Source: CAZJYC01 sp964550165 (GTDB lineage Bacteria > Acidobacteriota > Aminicenantia > Aminicenantales > Aminicenantaceae). From it: 60,309 bases of DNA. The number at the start of each line of letters is the position of its first letter. The stretch's first letter is position 1. The stretch spans positions 1 to 60,309 of the forward strand of contig CAZJYC010000006.1 of the NCBI GenBank assembly GCA_964550165.1. Direction: 5' to 3'. The notes under the pieces are model-generated. The model did not search any database and was not told where the DNA came from. It saw only the letters and a list, made by a program, of their open reading frames with translations. The position numbers were made by a program, and so were the translations under genes. This document shows, piece by piece, positions 1-6,846 of the stretch.

Positions 1-503
1 CGCCACCACCACCTCCATTCGCGAACAAAAAAGATAAGAGTGAAATCCAAAAAGATGAGGGTAGAATCGTCGCCCCTGTGGAAATCCCTGAAGAAATTGG
101 CGTCGAGGGCGGTGTCGAAGGAGGAGTGGAAGGCGGTGTGGTCGGCGGAGTTCTTGGAGGCGTTGTTGGCGGTGTTCTCGGCGGAGTTGTCGGTGAGGTT
201 GAGGAACCGGTCAGAGCTATAGGAGAAATAAAACCACCCAAACTTATCAAGGAAGTTAAGCCCGTTTATCCTGAAATCGCCCGTCAGGCGAGAGTGGAAG
301 GAGTGGTGATTGTCGAAACAACAACTGATATCTACGGAAGAGTACAGAACGTGAAGATACTCAGGTCCATCCCTCTCTTGGACCAGGCGGCTATTGATGC
401 TGTCTACCAACGGATCTATGAGCCCGTTGTCATCAATGGCCGGCCCAGAGGCATTATCTTCACCGTGACAATAAAATTTGATTTGTCAGAAAATAAGAAA
501 TAA
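1..503 (+). CDS. TonB-family C-terminal protein, 5'-truncated by window edge
   Basis: The frame is open from the first bases (codons from position 3) to the stop at 501-503, so the start lies upstream. The visible part begins with a run of five prolines, then KIVAPVEIPEEI-like linker text (RIVAPVEIPEEI here). A glycine-valine repeat of GGV units follows (about residues 30-60). The last ~90 residues are a TonB C-terminal domain: KLIKEVKPVYPEIARQARVEG, later LDQAAIDAVYQ and a closing FTVTIKFDL strand. TonB proteins span the periplasm and pass ExbB/ExbD energy to outer-membrane receptors. In this architecture the N-terminal membrane anchor would precede the proline run and is not visible. Some lineages carry many such stand-alone TonB paralogues, so the specific receptor cannot be named. 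Confidence 0.85.
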   Translation, partial: PPPPPFANKKDKSEIQKDEGRIVAPVEIPEEIGVEGGVEGGVEGGVVGGVLGGVVGGVLGGVVGEVEEPVRAIGEIKPPKLIKEVKPVYPEIARQARVEGVVIVETTTDIYGRVQNVKILRSIPLLDQAAIDAVYQRIYEPVVINGRPRGIIFTVTIKFDLSENKK

Positions 504-511
504 TTAACAAT

Positions 512-794
512 ATAATCAAAGCATCCCGCATACGGGGCTTGGAAGGAAGACTCTGACGGTCTTTCCAGTCAATCCTTGAAGAGAGGTCTATAAAATTCTG
601 GCTCATCTGGCCTCAGGGACGTTTCTGGCGACACATCCCTTCTCTCCAAATGTTACGCCACAATTGAAATGTCGCATTCTTGCCACTTTCAAAATGTCGC
701 ATGGTAAGATGGCCTCGTTTGGTAAGAAAAGCATTTATGCATTTAATCATAGCCTCCCGCATACGGGGATTGGAGGGAAGACTCCGACGATTTC
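512..794. repeat. Pair of ~53-bp imperfect direct repeats (512-566 and 743-794)
   Basis: Both copies read TAATCA-AGC-TCCCGCATACGGGG, then TTGGA-GGAAGACTC-GACG and TTTCC. They are direct repeats about 230 bp apart. Each contains the small palindrome CCCGcataCGGG. Copy 1 can also pair GGAAGAC with GTCTTTCC (one bulge), so it may help end transcription of the TonB gene just upstream. The 504-836 stretch holds no gene I can support. Confidence 0.55.
667..702. repeat. Short direct repeat resembling an IS21-type end (remnant)
   Basis: AAATGTCGCAT occurs at 667-677 and again at 692-702, 25 bp apart, with TTGCCACTTTC between. Closely spaced TGTCGCAT-type repeats are typical of IS21-family termini, from memory of that family. 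No istA/istB coding sequence is present, so at most this is a leftover end. It lies between the two longer repeats at 512 and 743. Confidence 0.3.
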
Positions 795-836
795 CATATT
801 TCCTTACACGGAGATTTGATGGTGCAATCATATTTT

Positions 837-1679
837 TCATTTTCTTAATAATCCTGCCTGTCTGAGTTCTCGCTGCACTTCTCGAAAAACCTGCTCGAAT
901 TCAGGGAGCGTCAGCATTTGAGCTGAAAGACGCAATTGCCAAAGTTTTTTTAAACGTATTTGTTTGTGAAGAAATTCTCCTTTAACATCAGCTAATTTTT
1001 TACCTCGGAATCTCAATTTCTGTTCAACCGCTTCTACTAATTCATCAAGATTTACATATTTATTGGAACTCAGATACCATATATCATAAAGATCTCGTGG
1101 TTCATTACGTGCTTTATCACATATGGCGATAATTTTTTCAGCAGCTATTTCATCAAGAGAGTAAACACGAACTGGGGCATTTTCAGGCAGATCTTCATAT
1201 TCTTTATATCCCCTGAGAACTTTTTTCTCTTCAATAGGGAAAAAAATCTTTTCTTTTATTGTAATATCTACTTTAACCTCCTTACGGGTAGTGCCTGGCA
1301 AAGGTCCTTCATATCCTAAAAAAAAGGTATAGCTATTCTCGTGAGTATGACGGTCATACCGGCTGAAATGTAATTCAATACCTGAGGATAGATGTGCCTG
1401 TTTAAAGGCGATATCAAGATTCTTCTGAATATTTGCAAAGGGAATTTCTTCTGCTAAGGTGAAATCAAGATCTTCTGAGAAACGATATTCAGGAATAAAG
1501 CACTTTTTGATACATGTACCACCCTTGAATATGAGGAGATCCCTAAGAGGACTAAGGGATAATCCCACTAAAAACCAGGAGAGACAATAATCACGTTCGA
1601 GAATCCCCTCTGGGATACGCCGACCTCCTTTTCGTGCGAGACGATTAGACAGTACAGAAAAATTCCGTTGGGGTATCAT
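837..1679 (-). CDS. abiEii: AbiEii-type nucleotidyltransferase toxin
   Basis: 280 residues, the usual length for AbiEii/AbiGii toxins. The nucleotidyltransferase signature is clear: FKGGTCIKK (residues 51-59) followed by RFSEDLDF (66-73), which supplies the metal-binding acidic residues. A later conserved block is DEIAAEKIIAICDKARNEPR with RDLYDIWYL. AbiEii toxins act in the cytoplasm; characterised relatives (the MenT group) transfer nucleotides to tRNA. The start ATG lies 3 nt beyond the stop of the antitoxin gene, with GAGGA 8 nt upstream inside that gene, so the two are translationally coupled. The pair is AT-rich compared with the respiratory operon beside it, which suggests horizontal acquisition. 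The motifs look intact. Confidence 0.9.
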   Translation of the reverse strand: MIPQRNFSVLSNRLARKGGRRIPEGILERDYCLSWFLVGLSLSPLRDLLIFKGGTCIKKCFIPEYRFSEDLDFTLAEEIPFANIQKNLDIAFKQAHLSSGIELHFSRYDRHTHENSYTFFLGYEGPLPGTTRKEVKVDITIKEKIFFPIEEKKVLRGYKEYEDLPENAPVRVYSLDEIAAEKIIAICDKARNEPRDLYDIWYLSSNKYVNLDELVEAVEQKLRFRGKKLADVKGEFLHKQIRLKKLWQLRLSAQMLTLPEFEQVFREVQRELRQAGLLRK

Positions 1680-1682
1680 TGA

Positions 1683-2516
1683 TTACGTCCTCACCACAGA
1701 GAGGAGTTCTTCAGGAGATACATTGAGCTGGAGTCTCCACTTTCTTAAAAATTTCCCTTCAGATGGCAAAAGGGGATCTAATCGAACATAAGTTTCTGTC
1801 AGATGTGAACGGAGAAATTCCCAATCCTCAACAGTTCCAATTTTATAAAGCTCCAGTAAAAATCCGAGTCTACGGATAACTGCACCTACATTAGTCTTCA
1901 CTGCGTAGTTGACAAGTCGAGCCGGGTTTACATCCTGGTGATACATCCAAAGACCTTTAGCTATCTCTGTCAGACCACCACAATATTCCGGTTGTTTGAG
2001 ACCATCGATTATTGTCCGTTCAAGATCACTAACTCTTACCTTTTCTTGTTTTGTTATCCAGTGATCAGTCAAACCAAAGAAAAAATTCTTTCGACTATGG
2101 ATAAATCGAAACTCAATACCCAGTGCATTAATAGACCTTCGTGGTTTGAGCGTCGTTATATAGACTACTAATTGAGGCTGAGTGACCATTCCATGAATCT
2201 CCATGGCTGTAGCATGGGAAAGATAGTAATCTTTTCTACTCACGATTTCACGAGCTACAAGAAATTGATTTCCTATGTACTCTGGCTCTTTTCCCAACTC
2301 AAACGGTACCAAGATAAAAAGACCTGGTTTCAAGCGTGTAACAACTCCTCTATTTACAAGCTTGCGGACAAAACTGCGTGAGGATGCTTTATCCAAGTGA
2401 AGAATCTTCTGTACTTCTTTCAGTCGGAACATAGGACTATTTTGGTCATAGAGAGTAGTAACCAAATGAGCAGCTTGAGTCCCTAGAGTTTTCAATTTAT
2501 TATTTTTATAACGCAT
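1683..2516 (-). CDS. abiEi: AbiEi-family antitoxin / autorepressor
   Basis: 277 residues with the AbiEi layout. An N-terminal winged helix (FRLKEVQKILHLDKASSRSFVRKLVNRGVVTRLKPGLF, about 30-70) is followed by the C-terminal antitoxin domain with YYLSHATAMEIHGMVTQPQ (about 97-115) and VSDLERTIIDGLKQPEYCGG (about 162-181). In studied systems AbiEi both neutralises AbiEii and represses its own promoter by binding inverted repeats. Here the ATG lies directly beside a repeated palindrome that also supplies the ribosome-binding GAGG, which fits autorepression. Downstream, abiEii starts 3 nt after this stop. Confidence 0.88.
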   Translation of the reverse strand: MRYKNNKLKTLGTQAAHLVTTLYDQNSPMFRLKEVQKILHLDKASSRSFVRKLVNRGVVTRLKPGLFILVPFELGKEPEYIGNQFLVAREIVSRKDYYLSHATAMEIHGMVTQPQLVVYITTLKPRRSINALGIEFRFIHSRKNFFFGLTDHWITKQEKVRVSDLERTIIDGLKQPEYCGGLTEIAKGLWMYHQDVNPARLVNYAVKTNVGAVIRRLGFLLELYKIGTVEDWEFLRSHLTETYVRLDPLLPSEGKFLRKWRLQLNVSPEELLSVVRT

Positions 2517-2518
2517 TT

Positions 2519-2618
2519 TGTGTCCTCATGAGACACATTTTATGTTAATAATATAACATTGTCCATATAAAATTATATTTTTGATGCAAAATGTGCCCTC
2601 ATAAGGCACATTTTGCAT
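2519..2618 (-). promoter_or_regulatory. Twin palindromic operators of the AbiE operon
   Basis: Two 23-bp direct repeats (2519-2541 and 2592-2614) match at 20 of 23 positions. Their spacing of 73 bp is close to seven helical turns. Each is a palindrome. The distal one is extended to perfect 14-bp arms (2584-2597 with 2605-2618: ATGCAAAATGTGCC / GGCACATTTTGCAT). In the proximal copy the arm is TGTGTC / GACACA. On the minus strand each unit contains ATGAGG; in the proximal unit this GAGG is the ribosome-binding site 7 nt before the antitoxin ATG. TATATT-like -10 sequences sit beside each unit. A repressor bound here would block transcription and translation signals together. Confidence 0.7.
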
Positions 2619-2823
2619 TTATAATATAATCTTGCTCGATGACACTCTCTATTAAAGGTTTCAATGCAACAATTGGAGCCCATCCAATTTTCCTTATAAC
2701 ATTTCTAATAATTTGAGATTTACATTTGAGCGATTAAAATTATCAGGCTTCTAAAAAAACAAAAGGTCTTAATCCGCAACGGCTCTTGAAAAAATTAGAT
2801 GAGATGCAAGATAACAGAGCGAA

Positions 2824-4797
2824 TTAGCTCGTCCCGAAAAGTGCCTGTTCCACCAGCTCGGCAATGTCCCAGATTTTGACCTGCTCTTCCAGGTTCTTGT
2901 TTTTTACGGCATCTTCGAACATAGTGACACAGAAAGGGCAGGCCGTGGCAATTCCCTCAGGATGAGTGGTCAAAGCATCCTCAAGGCGCTGGATGTTCAT
3001 CCTTTTTCCGATCTTTTCCTCCATCCACATCCATCCGCCGCCTCCGCCGCAGCAGAGAGAGTCTTTCCGTGAGCGCTTCATTTCTTTGATGGTCAAGGAA
3101 GGGATCGACTTGAGCACCTGCCTTGGAGGTTCGTAGAGGCCGCTGTACCGGCCTAAATAACAGGGATCGTGAAAGGTTATTCTTTTGGCCAGGGCCCTCT
3201 CGAGCTTCAGCCGCCCATTCCGAATATTTTCCTCGAGGAACTGGCTATGATGAATGATTTCGCAGCGAAAGCCGAGCTGAGGATACTCATTCTTGAGAGT
3301 GTTGTAGCAGTGAGGGCAGGTTGTCAGAATCTTTTTTATGCCGTAGCGCTTGAAGGTCTCAATATTTTTTTGGGCCAGTGTCTGGTAGAGATATTCGTTA
3401 CCCACACGCCGGGCTGGGTCGCCGCAGCAGCCCTCTTCCATGCCCAGGATCGCAAACCTGACCTTGAGATGGCTGAGGATTTGAGCCATGGCCTTGGAGA
3501 CTTTTTTGTTGCGGTCATCAAAGGAGCGAATGCAGCCGACAAAGAGTAAGAAATCGATTTCTTTTTCCTCGATTTGCGCAAGGACAGGAACATTCAGCTC
3601 TTTAATCCAATCGGCACGGGTCTCAAACCCCATTCCCCAGGGATTGGAGTTTCTTTCCAGGCCTTTGAAGGCTGTTGTCAGCTCTTCAGGAAACTTGCTT
3701 TCCATAAGCACTTCATAGCGCCGCATATCGATCAGTTTCCCGACATGTTCGACATAGACAGGGCAGTGCTCCATGCAGGAACGGCAGGTCGTGCAAGCCC
3801 AGAGCACATCTTTGTCGATCACATGTCCGACAAGAGGAGGGATCTCGTCAGGCTCTTTTCCTTCAGCCCTGGCCTTTAAAATCTTTGCGGTTCTGGCGTG
3901 CAGGTGGTCTCTCAAATCGACGATGACTTTTTTCGGGGAGAGGGGTTTTTGGGTGATATAGGCAGGACAATGCTCCTGGCAGCGGCCGCACCGGGTGCAG
4001 GCATCCAGGTCCAGGAGCTGCTTCCAGGTGAATTCCTCGATCTTGGCCACGCCAAAGCTCTCCATTTTTTCATCCTCGAAATTCACAGGAGACAGAGCAC
4101 CCTTTGGCTCAAGAGAGCGGAAGACCATGTTGAGCGGGGAGCTTAGGATGTGAAAAAGCTTGGTGTGGGGAAGGAATGCGATCGTTCCCAGTTCGAGGAA
4201 AAAGTGAATCCTGAAGAAGATCATCGCCAGCAGTCCTTTGCTTTTCACATCCAGCCCTGTCGCAGTGATCAGTCCGGCCAGGGCTTTGCCCAGTGGTGCC
4301 CAGGCCTGGGCGTCTTTGCCGATCACCGAAAGCCTCAGAGCCTCGACGGTCAGCCCTGTCAGGATGATGAGAAGAAGGAGGATTAGAGGAATGAGGTCTT
4401 CGGCTCTGCTATCCAGCCTGGATGGCCGTTGAACGTAGCGCCTGTAAACGAAAAGAACGAGTGAGGCAAGTGCGGCCAGAGCGATGAGATCAAGAGCGAG
4501 AGAAAGAATCCTGGAAAGCAAAGGCGGAAGGGTGAACACAAACTGGACAATGACGATGATAAAAAACGGAAAAAGAAATCCCACAAAAAGGCAAAGATGC
4601 AAGAGGCCAGGATAGGCATCCTGGAGGATTCTTGTATGGACGATCCCCTCCACCAGAAAAGACTTTATCCTCAACCCCATTTTGGCTGACCGGTTTTCCT
4701 TTCTTCCTATGGCCCAGAGTCTTGCGCGCTTCGAAAATCCCAGGATAAAAATCGCGACGGCCAGGAGGATGAGAAAGATGTCGAATTGTTTGATCAT
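2824..4797 (-). CDS. Membrane-anchored HdrD/DsrK-like Fe-S oxidoreductase with NarI-like domain
   Basis: 657 residues. About 1-215 are membrane segments of the nitrate-reductase-gamma/DsrM type, with histidines (H67, H198, H211) that could bind heme b. A soluble part follows with two [4Fe-4S] motifs, CTRCGRCQEHCP (C267-C277) and CTTCRSCMEHCP (C335-C345). Then come two cysteine-rich CCG domains, with GCCGDPARR, TTCPHCYNT and CCGGGGGWMW, as in heterodisulfide reductase HdrD, DsrK and HmcF. Such fusions carry electrons between the quinone pool and a cytoplasmic thiol/disulfide or other acceptor. It is the last gene of the minus-strand respiratory operon, 77 nt after the hexaheme cytochrome. The partner substrate is unknown. 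Confidence 0.85.
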   Translation of the reverse strand: MIKQFDIFLILLAVAIFILGFSKRARLWAIGRKENRSAKMGLRIKSFLVEGIVHTRILQDAYPGLLHLCLFVGFLFPFFIIVIVQFVFTLPPLLSRILSLALDLIALAALASLVLFVYRRYVQRPSRLDSRAEDLIPLILLLLIILTGLTVEALRLSVIGKDAQAWAPLGKALAGLITATGLDVKSKGLLAMIFFRIHFFLELGTIAFLPHTKLFHILSSPLNMVFRSLEPKGALSPVNFEDEKMESFGVAKIEEFTWKQLLDLDACTRCGRCQEHCPAYITQKPLSPKKVIVDLRDHLHARTAKILKARAEGKEPDEIPPLVGHVIDKDVLWACTTCRSCMEHCPVYVEHVGKLIDMRRYEVLMESKFPEELTTAFKGLERNSNPWGMGFETRADWIKELNVPVLAQIEEKEIDFLLFVGCIRSFDDRNKKVSKAMAQILSHLKVRFAILGMEEGCCGDPARRVGNEYLYQTLAQKNIETFKRYGIKKILTTCPHCYNTLKNEYPQLGFRCEIIHHSQFLEENIRNGRLKLERALAKRITFHDPCYLGRYSGLYEPPRQVLKSIPSLTIKEMKRSRKDSLCCGGGGGWMWMEEKIGKRMNIQRLEDALTTHPEGIATACPFCVTMFEDAVKNKNLEEQVKIWDIAELVEQALFGTS

Positions 4798-4874
4798 TTT
4801 TGTCCGAGACAGTCTTTATTTTCGAACTTATTTGCGGACAGAGTCATCATCCTCTCCCAAAAATCCTCAATCGA

Positions 4875-5462
4875 TCACCAATCCTTTCCGGGCACCAGCA
4901 GCACCTCATGGCAGTTGAGGCATTTCTGGTTCTTCGGCGGGCCAGAGAATTCCTTGAGATGGCAGTTGAGGCATTCGGAAACTGTTGGCCGGTTGGTGCC
5001 GTTCGTCATGTATTCGTGCCCTGCTCCCCGATGGCAATCCACACAATTCAAGCCCTCGTCCTGATGAAAGCGATGGTTGAACATTATGATCTTTTTCTTG
5101 AGTTCATAACCGGGGTTAAGGACAACTTCATGACAATCCAAACATCTCTGGTTTGTTAGGTCATCATCGGCGAGATATTCAGGAGGCGCGAGCTGGTCCC
5201 GGATGTGCGTGAAAACATCCCAGCCTTTGGGTCTTATTCTAAAGGCCTTGGAGTGACATTGATAGCATTCCGTCTCCTGGGAGGGATGGCCGTTAGAGGT
5301 TTTCCAGAGTTCGACAAGCTCCTCATGGCACTGGCCGCAGACACGTCGGCTTGTGGCTGAGTAACGGACAAGAAAAGCCGAAAAAGAGGTCGCACCGATG
5401 AAGACAACGACGACGCCGAGCCCAAATATGATTTTGAATCGCTTTTTGTATTGTGTTGCCAT
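4875..5462 (-). CDS. Membrane-anchored hexaheme c-type cytochrome
   Basis: 195 residues from the ATG at 5460-5462. This start is preferred because the preceding gene stops 1 nt upstream; longer readings would run antisense-like text into that gene. One N-terminal helix (FKIIFGLGVVVVFIGATSFSAFLV) anchors a periplasmic domain with six CxxCH motifs: CGQCH, CYQCH, CLDCH, CVDCH, CLNCH, CLNCH. Size and topology recall NapC/NirT/NrfH-like quinol-linked cytochromes or the small cytochromes of Qrc-type complexes, but the heme spacing does not let me assign either. In this operon it could pass electrons between the NrfD/molybdopterin-type complex and the HdrD-like protein encoded next. Confidence 0.88.
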   Translation of the reverse strand: MATQYKKRFKIIFGLGVVVVFIGATSFSAFLVRYSATSRRVCGQCHEELVELWKTSNGHPSQETECYQCHSKAFRIRPKGWDVFTHIRDQLAPPEYLADDDLTNQRCLDCHEVVLNPGYELKKKIIMFNHRFHQDEGLNCVDCHRGAGHEYMTNGTNRPTVSECLNCHLKEFSGPPKNQKCLNCHEVLLVPGKDW

Positions 5463-5463
5463 C

Positions 5464-6747
5464 TTATTTCTTGTGAACTGTGAGGAGATAAATCTCCGGT
5501 GTTTGCCTGCCTTGAGGGAGTCCGACGAGCAGAATTCTATCCCCATCGAAGCTTGCAATCTCCGGGCCCCAGAAAGCCGGGATGCGCGGGAAATCCATGG
5601 GGACGTTGCCCGGGACATAGCCGGGCGTTTTATCATCAAAGGCGATTATTTCCTGGCCGGTGCCAAGGTCGAACCTCATGCCTTTGTAAATATGTTTGAA
5701 GAAAAGAAAACGGCCGTCAGGAGTCATATCGAAGAGTTCAATCAAGGGTGCGGTCCTGGACTGGAGATGATGGATTTCTCCGCTCTTGGGGGAAACTCGG
5801 TATGTCCCGATTCCTTGCCTCGTTTTTCCGTTGTAAAAAAAGACGATTGTCTCCCCGTCAACGCTGATATCGGCCAGGCTGAACCAGCGGTCATGAAAGT
5901 CTGTTATCCTTTTTGTCTCTTTGCCTTCCCAATCGACGATGTAGAGGTCATAGTCGTTTTTATCTTCAGAAGACTGAGCTCCGAAGACGACCCTTTGCCC
6001 GTCTCCGCTCAAGCCAAAAGCCCAGCCGCCGCCAATGAGCGGGCGGCAGGGAAAGGCAGGCCAAGTCCATCCTTTCTGGCTGAATTCCGGGGCAAGGATG
6101 GTTCTCTGTTTCTGGGCTGGAACATCGAGGAAGACAATCGCGCTCGGATTGCCGTATCTTCGCGGACCCAAATGGCCTTTGACGACACAAGCGATTCGTG
6201 TTCCATTACTGCTCAGGGCGTAATCGGAAACTCTTTCCCAATCGCCGCTCGCGAACTCGAGCGATTTCAAGTCTCTATCCGCCAGGGCTTCGATCGGAAA
6301 AGGCGTGACCCAGATTTTGCTTCCGTCCGCGCTGGCCACAGCCAGGTAATGGTCAAGAATATTGGCCGGCTCGCCAAGACTCAGGCAAAAAGCGACGACA
6401 CCCCCGCTCCCGCTGATGACAGGCGGCTTGGACCCGACTTTGAGGGAAACATTCTGAAAAGCGCCCAAGCCCTTCAGCTTATCGTCGCCAAACAACTCTT
6501 TTTCCTTGCCGCTGTCCACATCCATGAGCCTGATCGACTTTTTTGGCTCAGTGCCGTCCCTGATTTCAAGAACATAGGCCATCCTTCGGCCATCCTCGCT
6601 CAGACACGGATAAAGGACGACATTGTTGCCTGAATACGTCAGCCTTTTTATGCTGGAGGCTAAGCTCTCATTCGTGTTTAAGGCGGCCAAGGCCGTCCCG
6701 GAGAGAAAGATAAAAGAAGCGAGTGTCAAAAAAATTGCTTTCTTCAT
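5464..6747 (-). CDS. Exported TolB/WD40-like beta-propeller protein
   Basis: 427 residues from the ATG at 6745-6747; a TTG three codons upstream is too close to GGAGG to be the better start. The signal peptide is MKKAIFLTLASFIFLSGTALA. The rest repeats the PD40/TolB blade pattern: DGRRMAYVLEIRDG, GSKIWVTPFP, SSNGTRIACVVKG, SGDGQRVVFGAQSSEDKNDYDLYIVD, SVDGETIVFF and TPDGRFLFFKH. Such propellers usually act as scaffolds or ligand-binding proteins in the periplasm. It sits inside an electron-transfer operon, one base from the hexaheme gene downstream, so a structural or docking role in the complex is likely but unproven. No heme or metal motif is visible. Confidence 0.75.
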   Translation of the reverse strand: MKKAIFLTLASFIFLSGTALAALNTNESLASSIKRLTYSGNNVVLYPCLSEDGRRMAYVLEIRDGTEPKKSIRLMDVDSGKEKELFGDDKLKGLGAFQNVSLKVGSKPPVISGSGGVVAFCLSLGEPANILDHYLAVASADGSKIWVTPFPIEALADRDLKSLEFASGDWERVSDYALSSNGTRIACVVKGHLGPRRYGNPSAIVFLDVPAQKQRTILAPEFSQKGWTWPAFPCRPLIGGGWAFGLSGDGQRVVFGAQSSEDKNDYDLYIVDWEGKETKRITDFHDRWFSLADISVDGETIVFFYNGKTRQGIGTYRVSPKSGEIHHLQSRTAPLIELFDMTPDGRFLFFKHIYKGMRFDLGTGQEIIAFDDKTPGYVPGNVPMDFPRIPAFWGPEIASFDGDRILLVGLPQGRQTPEIYLLTVHKK

Positions 6748-6846
6748 CTGCCTCAAACCTCCAATGGGCTATCGGACTCAGAGTCGTTGAAATTCAAATA
6801 TGCAAAGCTGGAAGAAGCATACCATTCCGGCATCCCCATTCTCATT

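Noticed and set aside
5398..6633. 411-codon plus-strand reading frame
   Set aside because: It runs antisense through the beta-propeller and hexaheme cytochrome genes, which have signal peptides, CxxCH motifs and tight operon spacing. Its product resembles no known fold.
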